This document shows positions 54,280-63,293 of a stretch of DNA of 64,000 nt, piece by piece. Both the position numbers and the translations under genes were made by a program. The DNA comes from Planococcus sp. 107-1 (lineage in GTDB: Bacteria > Bacillota > Bacilli > Bacillales_A > Planococcaceae): assembly GCF_021513255.1 (NCBI RefSeq), contig NZ_CP090977.1, positions 124,001 through 188,000 of the forward strand, in the 5' to 3' direction. The number at the start of each line of letters is the position of its first letter. The first letter of the stretch is position 1. The notes beneath the pieces are model-generated. The model saw only the letters and a program-made list of their open reading frames with translations. It had not been told where the DNA came from and made no database searches.

Positions 54280-55604
54280 TCAATGGGTGTAGGAAGCTCT
54301 GACAATGCTCTGTCCATGTTCACGGAAAAGAATATTGGCAGGTGACTCTTTCATCTTCCGGACGTTGCTGATGATAAAGCGGCTCTTCGGCAAGGTCGGC
54401 ATGCGCGTCATGTCGTATGCTAAATCCTGCTTTGGCACGCTGTAGCTGATATTCTCCGTGAAGTATTTAAAGAACGCCTGCATGACCATAACCGTCATCC
54501 ATTCACCGGCACAGCGGTGGCCGGCGTAATGATCGCCGCCGCCTTGTTGGATGAATGAGAACGGGCTGCCTTTCCAATTTTCAAAGCGTTCCGGAATAAA
54601 TTCATCGGCTCTATCCCAGCTGTCGGGATGGCGGTTCGTGCCGAAAATATCGAGGACGACCATCATGTTTTCTTTGAAATGATAGCCATGCCAGACAAAA
54701 TCCTTTTTCACTTTTGCTGCCATTGCTGGAGTGAAAGGGTAATAGCGGCGGACTTCCTGTGCAAACATATGGCTGTAATTGTTCTGGTCTTCCTGCAATT
54801 TCGTTTTTGTTTCCGGATACTCATGAATGGCAAGTGCACCGAACACAATAAGGAATGAAGTCGCGAGCATTGGGCGATATGAATTATTCAAGTCGACCGC
54901 AGCGGTGTGGAGATCTAATAATTTCCCGTCTGTTCCGCGATGGTTGGCAACGATATAGGCAGCGGTATACGGCGGCGGTTAAAGACACCTGAGCGGATAT
55001 CCTGAATAATGTCTTTCAGCCAGGCTTCCTGGCTTTGCCGGGCAGCTGCTGCGCGTTTAAACCGCGCAATCGATCCATTGAAGGAATCGACCATCGATAC
55101 CAATTCTTCGGTGCGCTGCTTCACTTCACTTTCCTTTAGAGGAAGGCCAGCCCAATGGCAGATGGCGCGCGTTAGAATTTCTTGGACTTCATCCAGCAGC
55201 ACAACTTGGTCCATTGTTTCCCACTGGCTCGCTTTCGCATCGAGTTCTTCAATGGCCATCCGTTTAATATCTTCAAGTCGTTCAGGCGTCATCATCGAAA
55301 GGAACATGCGCTTCAAATGATGATGCTCTTCACCGTCTCGGCCGTGAATACCGCCTTCGCCAAGCAAAGTTTTCTTCAGAGGTTTCGGCATCGCGCCTTT
55401 TCGTTTAAAGTATTGATTATCATAAAAGAGGGAAGCGGCTTCTTCGCCGGAAATGCACACAGCTTTTTGGCCCATGAGACGGGTTTCAAAAATATCGGAT
55501 CCCAGTTCTTGGCGCCGGCTCGGCATAAAGTTAAATCCTTCATTGATTAAGGATAAGGTGCTATCTAATTCCTTTGCACGGGGGATTGGCGTTTTCACTT
55601 TCAT
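54280..55604 (-). CDS. cypC: Cytochrome P450 CYP152, fatty-acid peroxygenase (CypC/YbdT) (one frameshift)
   Basis: Hydroxylates or decarboxylates fatty acids with hydrogen peroxide. The N-terminal block GFNFMPSRRQELGSDIFETRLMG and GGIHGRDGEEHHHLKRMFLSMMTPERL, the substrate-binding Arg segment VRRYYPFTPA, and the heme loop GGGDHYAGHRCAGEW (Cys ligand) are all CYP152 features. The frame breaks near 54979: minus-strand AACCGCCGCC should be AACCCGCCGCC (VFNPPPYTAAYIV). About 441 residues. Start 55604, nine bases after GAGGAG. Confidence 0.92.
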
Positions 55605-55721
55605 TGCTTTCAACTCCTCGAAATTTTTGCTTTATCTGAAGTAAGGCTATAGCTTAAAATATACCCTCTGCTGTTTTGAATAAACGCTGAATGGGTTCGC
55701 ATGGAAGGGAGACAACCGATA

Positions 55722-56648
55722 ATGGATAACCAATACGAAGTGACACCCGAAATACAGGCCTGGCTTCAAAAGTCGCTCAGCAGCAAAAGTGAACTAAATG
55801 AGATGGTCCCACTGAAAGGCGGAACTTCTTCGCATCTGTTTGAGTTCACTGCCGTACGTGAGGGCCAGCTCGAATCATTCGTCTTGCGCTTATTCACGCT
55901 AAAGGAATGGCTCATGATGGAGCCGGATCTGGCAAAACACGAGGCGGCTAGTTTAAAGGAAGCCAAAAAGACCCGCTTGGCAGTTCCAGAAATTGTGGCT
56001 TTTGATGAAACGGGTGAATTTTGTGGACTGCCGGCCGTGCTGATGACCAAAATTAGTGGAGAAGTCGTGCTGCAGCCGGCCGATGAAAAACAGTGGTTGA
56101 AAGAGATGGCGTTCGCATTGTCGGAAATCCACCGCCATAAAGCGGAAGCGTTTGAATGGGAATATTTCGCTTATAACGATGCATTGAAAATGGAGCGGCC
56201 TGTCTGGTCGGGATACGCAGACGAATGGGTGCGCGCATTCTATATTGTCGGCGGCATTCGGCCGGCTGCAGAATTTTGTTTCATTCACCGGGACTACCAT
56301 CCCACGAATATACTATGGAAAGATGGCCGGGTAAGCGGGGTTGTGGATTGGGTTAACGCTTGCCGGGGACCAGCTGGAGTAGATATCGGGCATTGCCGCG
56401 TCAATCTCGCTTTGCTGTATGGAATTTCTGCAGCCGACGAATTTTTAGCGGCTTACGAGCAAGCGGCAGGAGAAAGTTTCACTTATAATCCTTATTGGGA
56501 TTTGGCGGCATTGGTAGACGTTTCGGAAGGCCCGCCAACCGTTTATCCGGGTTGGGCTGTGTTTGGAATGACCGGTTTAACGGATGAATTGATAAGGCAC
56601 CGTCTCGATGCATATCTCCTAAGTTTGTTAAAGCGTTTTGACGAATAA
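55722..56648 (+). CDS. APH-family phosphotransferase
   Basis: 308 residues from 55722 behind AAGGGAG. The catalytic loop FIHRDYHPTNILWKDGRVSGVVDWVNACRGPAGVDIGH contains the HxDxxxxN pattern and the metal-binding Asp typical of aminoglycoside phosphotransferase/choline kinase folds. The substrate could be a small alcohol, sugar or drug. No resistance claim can be made from sequence. Confidence 0.85.
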   Translation: MDNQYEVTPEIQAWLQKSLSSKSELNEMVPLKGGTSSHLFEFTAVREGQLESFVLRLFTLKEWLMMEPDLAKHEAASLKEAKKTRLAVPEIVAFDETGEFCGLPAVLMTKISGEVVLQPADEKQWLKEMAFALSEIHRHKAEAFEWEYFAYNDALKMERPVWSGYADEWVRAFYIVGGIRPAAEFCFIHRDYHPTNILWKDGRVSGVVDWVNACRGPAGVDIGHCRVNLALLYGISAADEFLAAYEQAAGESFTYNPYWDLAALVDVSEGPPTVYPGWAVFGMTGLTDELIRHRLDAYLLSLLKRFDE

Positions 56649-56741
56649 ATAGAGGTGCTCGGCATTCTCAAATTCTTGCAGGTTTGATTTCTCCTAAAAA
56701 GGAAATATACAAAACAAGCAAGCTTTTGAGGAGGAACCAAG

Positions 56742-57275
56742 ATGACGGATCAACAATTAAAGGGATTAAAAGAACAATTGATCGAACAAAAGAGTTCTTT
56801 AGAAGATCGTGTTGAACATACAGAAGAATTTGATACGACAGAGCTGTCAAATTACGATAACCATCCGGCAGATAATGCCACCGACTTGTTCGACCAGGAA
56901 CGCGGAATGGCGCTTAACCAATTCAAAGAAGACGAATTGGATGATGTCAACGCGGCGTTAGCGGCAATCGAAGAAGGCACTTATGGAAAATGCACCGTTT
57001 GTGGAAAAGACATTCCGTATGAACGGCTCGAAGCATTGCCGACAGCTTTGACATGCATCGACCATGCCGACCAAAACCCGGATTTAACCACGCGTCCACC
57101 GGAAGAGGATGTGCTCCAAGGCGCTACTGGCCAGCCGGTCGAGAAAGAAGACGGCCGCCTGCGCGACTACACGGATTCCTTTGAAGACGTAGAAGACTAC
57201 GGTTCTTCAGATGGACCGCAGGACCAGCCTGGAAAAGATGAAGACATGAAAGGATTTTACGAAGACGAAAAATAA
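56742..57275 (+). CDS. yteA: TraR/DksA zinc-finger protein, YteA type
   Basis: 177 residues: an N-terminal helical segment (LKEQLIEQKSSLEDRVE), the conserved LSNYDNHPADNATDLFDQERGMAL block, then a zinc finger C-x2-C-x17-C-x2-H (CTVCGKD...CIDH) and an acidic tail. This is the YteA family, named for sporulation in Bacillus though the role is unclear. Start behind GAGGAGGAACCAAG. Ends in a terminator. Confidence 0.87.
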   Translation: MTDQQLKGLKEQLIEQKSSLEDRVEHTEEFDTTELSNYDNHPADNATDLFDQERGMALNQFKEDELDDVNAALAAIEEGTYGKCTVCGKDIPYERLEALPTALTCIDHADQNPDLTTRPPEEDVLQGATGQPVEKEDGRLRDYTDSFEDVEDYGSSDGPQDQPGKDEDMKGFYEDEK

Positions 57276-57281
57276 AGATCG

Positions 57282-57307
57282 GCCTCTGCTTCTTGCAGAG
57301 GCTTTTT
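57282..57307 (+). terminator. Terminator after yteA
   Basis: GCCTCTGC pairs with GCAGAGGC, followed by TTTTT. Confidence 0.9.
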
Positions 57308-57321
57308 ACGTTGAGAATATA

Positions 57322-57350
57322 TTGACGCTCCTGCATTTATTCCCTAGAGT
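57322..57350 (+). promoter_or_regulatory. Promoter of the DUF4440 gene
   Basis: TTGACG (57322-57327), 17-base spacer, TAGAGT (57345-57350). Confidence 0.6.
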
Positions 57351-57378
57351 AAAAAGAAATACAGGAGGGGGAAACGGC

Positions 57379-57726
57379 ATGAAGGAGTTGGAACAGGAGA
57401 TTTATGAGCTGGAGTGCAGCCATATCCATCCGGACGTCCGCGTTTCTAGAGAGAAACTGGGAGATGTGCTGGATGATGAATTCTACGAAATCGGCAGTTC
57501 GGGAAGAATTTGGAGAAGGGCAGATTACGACGGCGATCATGCACTCACTCCTGACGAGATGGAAATTTCCGATTTTCTTCTGCATCCACTCGGCGAAGAA
57601 GCGGTATTGACCACTTATCAGATCTGGAATAAAACCAGCGGAAAAAAATCCTTGCGCAGTTCCGTGTGGAAAAAGCGGGCTTCTGGCTGGAAACTCTTCT
57701 TTCACCAAGGCACGCTTTCCGAATGA
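57379..57726 (+). CDS. DUF4440 (NTF2-like) protein
   Basis: 115 residues from 57379 behind AGGAGGGGG. VRVSREKLGDVLDDEFYEIGSSGRIWRRADY and the C-terminal SSVWKKRASGWKLFFHQGTLS match the NTF2-like DUF4440 family, a cone-shaped ligand pocket. Substrate and function unknown. Confidence 0.8.
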   Translation: MKELEQEIYELECSHIHPDVRVSREKLGDVLDDEFYEIGSSGRIWRRADYDGDHALTPDEMEISDFLLHPLGEEAVLTTYQIWNKTSGKKSLRSSVWKKRASGWKLFFHQGTLSE

Positions 57727-57794
57727 GCCGTGTTTGAGCGAAGCAAAAAGAGGTTATTTAAGTATTAATATGTTTTTGCAAAGGAGGGATTTAG

Positions 57795-58193
57795 ATGGAT
57801 CATGCCGTAGTGTTATTTGACGGAGATTGTAATTTCTGTGACTCGAGCGTTCAATTTATCATACAGCACGACCCGGCCGGCTATTACCAGTTTGCGTCAC
57901 TTCAAAGCGACGTCGGAATGGAGCTACGCCAAAAATATGGGGTGCCGGACGATGTAGACAGCTTAGTACTGATCAAAGACGGGGAGGCTTACGTTAAATC
58001 GGAAGGCGCTTTAATGATTTCCCACCATTTAACGGGTTTGTGGAAATTAGCATACTATCTAAAGCCGTTTCCTCGCGCTGTGCGTGACGGCGCTTACGAT
58101 GTGTTTGCTAAAAACCGCTATAAGGTTTTTGGAAAGCTCAACAGCTGTATGCTGCCGCCGCCTCATATCCGCAAACGCTTTTTGGATAAATAA
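57795..58193 (+). CDS. DCC-type thiol-disulfide oxidoreductase-like protein (DUF393, YuxK type)
   Basis: 132 residues. Opening motif VVLFDGDCNFCDSSVQFI has the DCC-family D-G-D-C-x-x-C, a thioredoxin-like redox site; PxRDxxYD-like FPRAVRDGAYDVFAKNRY follows. B. subtilis YuxK is the relative. Redox partners unknown. Start behind AAAGGAGGG. Confidence 0.88.
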   Translation: MDHAVVLFDGDCNFCDSSVQFIIQHDPAGYYQFASLQSDVGMELRQKYGVPDDVDSLVLIKDGEAYVKSEGALMISHHLTGLWKLAYYLKPFPRAVRDGAYDVFAKNRYKVFGKLNSCMLPPPHIRKRFLDK

Positions 58194-58197
58194 AACA

Positions 58198-58227
58198 AGC
58201 TGGATGCTAAATGCATCCAGCTTTTTA
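58198..58227 (+). terminator. Terminator after the DCC gene
   Basis: AGCTGGATGC pairs perfectly with GCATCCAGCT, then TTTTT. Confidence 0.92.
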
Positions 58228-58242
58228 TTTTGCGGAAGGGGT

Positions 58243-58376
58243 GGATCTTTCCGCTTTTCTTTGTCCAGCTGCAAGAGCCAGCTTCTCCGGTCTTAAGTCA
58301 GCCCGCTGCGGCGGCAACAGCCTCCTCGCGTTCTGCCTTAAGCCTGTCGAAGCTACCCGGCTCTTTCCGCTTTTCT
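58243..58376. repeat. Folded intergenic repeat, copy 2
   Basis: Shares GGTCTTAAGTCAGCCC and TTCTGCCTTAAGCCTGTCG with the copy at 50731-50900. Outer arms here are AGAGCC-AGCTTC (58274-58285), pairing with GAAGCT...GGCTCT (58349-58364). The sequence is quite different from the first copy's GCGCCCAGTCCC arm, yet the pairing is kept. Its right end forms the stop and last codons of the minus-strand gene at 58353. Confidence 0.8.
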
Positions 58377-59589
58377 CACTCGAAATTTGATATTCTCCAA
58401 TATTGGCTGGCGATGGAGGCGGGACATCCAGGCGAGGCCTTTGCTTTCGGCTTCGTGAATCTGGAACCAGTCGTCCATTTTATCGTTTTTCAAGTAAAAC
58501 TTCGTGGTTAGGTGCTTGGTCGTGCAGGCCGACGATGTCGTATTGGCCGTTGCGGTAAAACGTTGCCGATACGTCATAGTCGATATTCGGCGACGTCGTT
58601 AAAGGGTTGCCGACGCTATGCGTTAAGGAGATGTTGACATTCCGGTCGTCTTCTTTCACTTTCTCCACCTGTACTTCAGTAGAAGAAGCGACGTCTGCTT
58701 TCCGGAATTTTTTCCGCCAGTCATAGGCGATGCTGACGCCTACGTCTTTTTTGAATTCAATGCGGGATTCTTCATCTCGCAGCTCGAGCGTGAAATTCAC
58801 TTGGGTCCGGTAATCTTTAGCTTCCGCATCGAATCCCCGCCCGTCTCCGCCAAAATAGCGGTTGGGCGATAGCAAGTTAGGGTTCTGCAGAAGATCGTCG
58901 GGAAGGAAAGTCGTGTAGCGGAAATCCCATTTGCGATTTTGGTCAGAAACATCGGTTTTTGGCGAGTCCCCTAAAAGCTGATCGATTGATGCCAGTTTTT
59001 TCGTTACCCAAAATTCTTCCATCGCTGCTTTATCTTGAGAAGATTTGATGTTGATAAACCCGAAGATGTTGGCCAGGAATGATTTCTCTTCGCTGAAATC
59101 GGTTTCGGATCGTTCGAGCGGACGCTTTGCACGAATCCAATAGGTGTAGGCCTGGTCTTTCTCGATATCCCGATCCGTATATTGTCTTTTCTTGATCGTG
59201 TCTATCAATTCGCCGTCGCGGTAAATTTCGTATGAATCCACGCCTTCGATGCCTCCCCAGGCCAGTGCGATTTTTGAAGGGGTGACAATGGTGGTAAAGG
59301 CCCGCTGCTGGAGGAGATTGACAATGTCTTCTGAATGGTTTTCTGTGCTGGTCTGCATTTTAATTCGCTCAGCTTTCTTGCCTGAACTGTCTAAGCGGTC
59401 AAACGTATACGTATACATTTCACCCGGTTCCAGGTTTTCATCTGTGAAGCTATGGTCTGTTCCTTCGTAAATTACGTTGGCGTCTCTTTTGACGACACAG
59501 GTATCGCCTGTTTCCGTCCATTCAAAGTAAATGCTTGTATCGGTTTGCTTCAATAAATCGATTTCCAGGTGCGTATTTGCCTTATTCAT
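58353..59589 (-). CDS. Uncharacterised protein with fibronectin-III-like N-terminus (possible DUF3238) (one frameshift)
   Basis: About 411 residues after correction. Two fibronectin-like modules occupy the first 150 residues (IYFEWTETGDTCVVKRDANVIYEG; IALAWGGIEGVDSYEIYRDGELI); the second half (KWDFRYTTFLPDDLLQNPNL, YFGGDGRGFDAEAKDYRTQVNF) recalls DUF3238, though I cannot confirm it. No signal peptide. The frame breaks at the A run 58496-58499: with one base fewer it reads NHEVYLKNDKMDDWFQIHE. The last residues (RKAERAG) come from the adjoining repeat. Confidence 0.65.
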
Positions 59590-59767
59590 TCGTCTGCCTC
59601 CTTCAAGTGGGTTTGGTAAACTATACCCGAATCCCGAATTTCCTGAACATTACTAGGCAGCATGACGGAGCCGGCTCGTACATTTGCAAAGCCCTTGAAC
59701 AAATAGTATGTTAAAGAAAGAGTGTTGGCAGTGATTTACAACAGAAGAAGCGCAAGGAGGGCGAAGA

Positions 59768-60646
59768 ATGTCTTTAAATGAAACCCAAGCATCTAGAAGT
59801 TTTCGGAATTTCGAAGAAGCGGCAGACCATATCTTAGCGTTGTTGAGTATGCAATTGAATATCAATACCTTATTCATTGCCAAAAACGACGGCCGAAGAA
59901 ATGAAATCGTTCGAGCGGTCAATGCAAAAGAAACATTGGTCGAAGAAGGCCATTCATCTCCTCTGAATCAAACCTTTTGCAGTTTAAGCATCAATCATGG
60001 GAAAGATGCGCTGATTATTGAAGACATTTCTGCAGATCCTCTTTCAAATGAGCTCGAAATTGCTTCGCGTTTTGGGCGCGGATCATTTGTGGGGATTCCT
60101 GTTTATTATGAAAATGGGGAAGTGTACGGCACCATCTGTGGCCTTGATACCGAGTCTTTTGAATTCACGGAAGAAAATCAGCGGCTCTTCGAAATGATGT
60201 CCTCGCTCCTGACTTATGTCCTCGAACTTGAAAAAGCGAATGAACAGATTCAATTTCTTTCATCTCCTCTTGTTCCTGTTACGAAAGGCGTGTCGATTTT
60301 ACCGATTATCGGTGATATTACAGCTAAACGTGCGCAGTTTATCTTAAATGATGTATTAGTTAAATGCAGCGACCAAAATCTCGATTATTTGGTCATCGAC
60401 GTTTCAGGGGTTTCGCAAATCAATTCGGTGGTCGGGGAATACTTGCTGAAGCTTGTCAGCATGTTAAAGCTGATTGGCATTGCTCCAGTATTGACGGGAA
60501 TCCAGCCATATATGGCCTTAAAAGTTCCGCATTTCGCGGAAAGTTTAAAAGGCATCCTGATTGAAGCGAATCTGGAAACGGCTTTGAAGCAGCTCGGATT
60601 TGTACTGATAAAAGAATGCAAAGAAAAAACGGACCGTCGCGGGTAG
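59768..60646 (+). CDS. GAF-STAS protein, RsbR-paralogue type
   Basis: 292 residues: an N-terminal GAF domain (ILALLSMQLNINTLFIAKND, GSFVGIPVYYENGEVYGTICGLD) and a C-terminal STAS domain (SILPIIGDITAKRAQFILND, LVIDVSGVSQINSVVGEYLLK). This is the plan of RsbR-type stressosome proteins, in which kinase RsbT phosphorylates Ser/Thr in the STAS domain; Ser in DVSGVS is at the equivalent place. It stands alone, not in an rsb operon. Start behind AAGGAGGG. Confidence 0.82.
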   Translation: MSLNETQASRSFRNFEEAADHILALLSMQLNINTLFIAKNDGRRNEIVRAVNAKETLVEEGHSSPLNQTFCSLSINHGKDALIIEDISADPLSNELEIASRFGRGSFVGIPVYYENGEVYGTICGLDTESFEFTEENQRLFEMMSSLLTYVLELEKANEQIQFLSSPLVPVTKGVSILPIIGDITAKRAQFILNDVLVKCSDQNLDYLVIDVSGVSQINSVVGEYLLKLVSMLKLIGIAPVLTGIQPYMALKVPHFAESLKGILIEANLETALKQLGFVLIKECKEKTDRRG

Positions 60647-60664
60647 CGGCGGTCCGTTTTTTTA
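60625..60664. terminator. Bidirectional terminator
   Basis: AAAAAACGGACCG pairs with CGGTCCGTTTTTT around a GC-rich loop; separates convergent genes. Confidence 0.9.
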
Positions 60665-61165
60665 TCCTTCTTCTTTATCAAAAAATAGATGTTTGAGTTC
60701 CCAGCTATCGCCAATTTCAAGGAGGCCGAATGAGTATTGAGATTCGCGCCGTTTGTCAGTAGGGGAACCGGGATTGAATAAGGTCACGCCTTCGACTTCG
60801 CGTCTGATCGGCGTGTGGGAGTGGCCGAAAACAATTATGTCGACATTCTCTCCTTCAAAAGCCTCAAAGGCACGCTGTTCGGTTGTTTTTCGGATGCCGT
60901 CTCCGTGCACGACACCGATTCTTAAATCGCCGAATGTGAGAATTTTTTTCTTGCCGAAGCGGTCTAGAATCTCCCAGGGATCGACATTTCCGGTGACGCC
61001 ATCTGTTTCGGCATAAGCCGCCAATTCATAGTACACGTCTAAGGTTTGCCAATCGCCTGCATGGATGATGAAATCCGCAGTTTGGCATTCATCAACCAAC
61101 TTCTGAGGCAGTTTTTTTGAGCGGTTCGGAATATGCGTATCGGAAACAATGACAATTTTTTGCAT
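60662..61165 (-). CDS. YfcE/MJ0936-type metallophosphoesterase
   Basis: 167 residues from the ATG at 61165, six bases after GGAGGG; a TTG two codons earlier is less likely. Metal-binding motifs: SDTH, GDW, GNVD, HGD and GHSHTP. A calcineurin-like phosphodiesterase acting on small substrates; the physiological one is unknown. Confidence 0.88.
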   Translation of the reverse strand: MQKIVIVSDTHIPNRSKKLPQKLVDECQTADFIIHAGDWQTLDVYYELAAYAETDGVTGNVDPWEILDRFGKKKILTFGDLRIGVVHGDGIRKTTEQRAFEAFEGENVDIIVFGHSHTPIRREVEGVTLFNPGSPTDKRRESQYSFGLLEIGDSWELKHLFFDKEEG

Positions 61166-61320
61166 TTGCAACCCTCCGTCATTTCAAGATACTTAAACTG
61201 TATCAGAGAAATGGGAAGCCGTCTAAGCTAATCCGGTTTGCCGCCAAACTGAAATGATTAACTTTTCAAGGAAAAGGGAACATAGCTTTATAAGCAAATA
61301 CGGTTTTTGGAGGAATGGCA

Positions 61321-61596
61321 ATGGCTAACAAAACATTTGTCTACACAGGAATGGCAGTAGCCAGCGGGATTCTATTGCTCACTGCATACAACAAAAACAA
61401 GAAAAAGAAAGTCTGGGTCTTCGAAGACAACGATATGCGAAATAGCGTAGAAGTCGACCGTGAAGAAAGCGTGAACGCTCCTTATGACGAAGCGGAAATC
61501 GGATTGACGAAATTGGATTCAGCTTATCGTTCGGAATGGCAAGCGAATGGCTTCCCTCAAACGCATAAAGGAATGAAAGAACTCGAAGATTCTTAA
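61321..61596 (+). CDS. Small membrane-anchored hypothetical protein
   Basis: 91 residues from the second of two close ATGs, seven bases after GGAGGA. One N-terminal helix (FVYTGMAVASGILLLTAY) followed by a run of basic residues and an acidic, soluble tail. No family recognised. A good ribosome site and terminator support the gene. Confidence 0.65.
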   Translation: MANKTFVYTGMAVASGILLLTAYNKNKKKKVWVFEDNDMRNSVEVDREESVNAPYDEAEIGLTKLDSAYRSEWQANGFPQTHKGMKELEDS

Positions 61597-61605
61597 TAGC
61601 CATGA

Positions 61606-61641
61606 AGCGCTGGGATGAAAATCCCTGGCGCTATTTTTTTA
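61606..61641 (+). terminator. Terminator
   Basis: AGCGC-TGGGAT pairs with ATCCC-TGGCGCT around GAAA, then seven T. Confidence 0.85.
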
Positions 61642-61724
61642 TGCTTAGTTAACTTCCAGACAGGCAGCATCGTGATATAGTGAATGAAACGCAGCAAATG
61701 ATCAAATCTGGAAGAGGTGAAAAA

Positions 61725-62255
61725 ATGGGCGAGCAAAGAAAGGTTGTCTGTTATATAGCGGAAAGCTTGGATGGCTATATAGCGACCGAAGACGATTCGC
61801 TGGACTGGCTTTTCAAAGTCGAGATGGATGGAGACGCCGGCTATGCTGAATTCATGGAAACGATTGATACGGTCGTAATGGGTAGGCGCACCTATGAGTG
61901 GGTGATGGAAATGGAAAAAGGAAAGTTTCCATATGAAGACAAAGAATGCTATGTGTTTTCGAGCAGATCAACTGAAAACAGTGAACTTGCTATTTTTACT
62001 AACGAAGACATCCCGAGTTTTGTAGAACGGCTTCGAAAACGCCAAGGAAAAAACATTTGGGTAATCGGAGGCAGCTTATTAATTGAAGCTTTTCTGCAGG
62101 AAGATTTGATGGACGAATTCATCATTTCAATCGCACCCACCTTAATTGGCAAGGGCATCCCGCTGTTTCAAAAACTTGATAAGGAAATCGAATACGAGCT
62201 GAAGTCGGTCAAGCAATCCGGACAATTCGCACAGCTGCATTTGGTTCGAAAATAA
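61725..62255 (+). CDS. Dihydrofolate reductase-like protein (RibD C-terminal family)
   Basis: 176 residues from 61725 behind GAAGAGGTG. CYIAESLDGYIATEDDSLDWL, TVVMGRRTYEWV and the nucleotide loop NIWVIGGSLLIEAFLQEDLMDEFIISIAPTLIGKGIPLF are the marks of the RibD_C/YyaP group. Probably an NADPH-dependent reductase; not a true DHFR of folate synthesis. Confidence 0.87.
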   Translation: MGEQRKVVCYIAESLDGYIATEDDSLDWLFKVEMDGDAGYAEFMETIDTVVMGRRTYEWVMEMEKGKFPYEDKECYVFSSRSTENSELAIFTNEDIPSFVERLRKRQGKNIWVIGGSLLIEAFLQEDLMDEFIISIAPTLIGKGIPLFQKLDKEIEYELKSVKQSGQFAQLHLVRK

Positions 62256-62261
62256 CCATTC

Positions 62262-62287
62262 AAAAGGGCTTGTGAAAGCCCTTTTTT
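62262..62287 (+). terminator. Terminator; following gap without a gene
   Basis: AAAAGGGCTT pairs with AAGCCCTTTT, then TTT. From here to 62551 I see no gene; a 61-codon frame (62272-62457) starts inside this hairpin and lacks a ribosome site. Confidence 0.85.
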
Positions 62288-62551
62288 CTTTTAGGTCGCT
62301 ATGGAGAATAGAAAGTGCCGGCAGGATTAGATTGCTCGTTTTTGAATCTTTTATCCTTCAAGGACATGAGCATAAATTCATAAAGTTTATCGAAAAAACT
62401 TTTCTTTCTTCAATAAAAATCAAATGGACGCGACTTTTGCACTTTTCTTTTCAATAAAGAAAGTAGGTCTGATGGATATGATTCACTCTGCTCGAACTCT
62501 ATACTGGGATAAGGAACACTCCATGGTTCCGAAATAGAAGGGAGAGAAAGC

Positions 62552-63175
62552 ATGAAAATCATTAAAACATTCACTTTTGTCTTGTTTACTGTATTCTTTC
62601 TAAGTTTTTCTCAAACAGAAGCAGAAGCCCATTCTGGAGATCTGCAATTAGGCTCTACGGGGCAGCAAGTAACCGAATTACAGACATTATTGAAGAAGCT
62701 CGATTATTTCCATGTAGATCCCACAGGTTATTACGGCCCGATAACTGAAAAAGCGGTGAGCCGTTTCCAGCGTGATTTCAATATTCCTTCAACCGGCTAT
62801 ACAGGTCCTTTGACGCAAAGCAAAATCAATCAAGTTAAAATGATGGCGCGTACGGTGCACGGAGAAGCGCGTGGCGAGAGCTATAAAGGGCAAGTGGCCG
62901 TCGCAGCCGTGATTTTAAACCGCATCGATTCAGCCCATTTCCCAAACAGTACATACAATGTCATTTTCCAGCGCAACGCCTTTACGGCTGTAAATGACGG
63001 CCAGTATTGGCTGAACCCGAATTCTTCCGCTTACCATGCCGTAAGAGATGCCATGCAAGGAGCCGACCCAACAGGAGGAGCGACGTATTACTACAACCCT
63101 GCAGGTGTAACGGATACGTGGATTTTCACTCGCGACGTCGTTACGAAAATTGGCAAACATTATTTCGCCAACTGA
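62552..63175 (+). CDS. Secreted cell-wall hydrolase (PG-binding + SleB/CwlJ domain)
   Basis: 207 residues. Signal peptide ending near AEAHS, a peptidoglycan-binding repeat (LQLGSTGQQVTELQTLLKKLDYFHVDPTGYYGPITEKAVSRFQRDF) and a Hydrolase_2 domain (ARTVHGEARGESYKGQVAVAAVILNRIDS, ATYYYNPA), with the catalytic Glu in GEARGE. SleB degrades spore cortex; in species that do not sporulate such enzymes act on the vegetative wall. Start behind AAGGGAGAG. Confidence 0.9.
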   Translation: MKIIKTFTFVLFTVFFLSFSQTEAEAHSGDLQLGSTGQQVTELQTLLKKLDYFHVDPTGYYGPITEKAVSRFQRDFNIPSTGYTGPLTQSKINQVKMMARTVHGEARGESYKGQVAVAAVILNRIDSAHFPNSTYNVIFQRNAFTAVNDGQYWLNPNSSAYHAVRDAMQGADPTGGATYYYNPAGVTDTWIFTRDVVTKIGKHYFAN

Positions 63176-63194
63176 TTAAATGCAAGTTAGATAG

Positions 63195-63235
63195 AAAAGG
63201 AGTGGCGCAGATGATCTGCGGCCGCTCCTTTTTTA
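63195..63235 (+). terminator. Terminator
   Basis: AAAAGGAG-GGCGCAGAT pairs with ATCTGCGGCC-CTCCTTTT, then TT. Confidence 0.85.
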
Positions 63236-63293
63236 AATTATTCCGGTAGCCTATAATAAAGAAAGAACGAAAAAAAGGACGTTGAAATGATTT

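Noticed and set aside
62272..62457. 61-codon frame after the DHFR-like gene
   Set aside because: It begins inside a terminator hairpin, has no ribosome site and matches nothing known.
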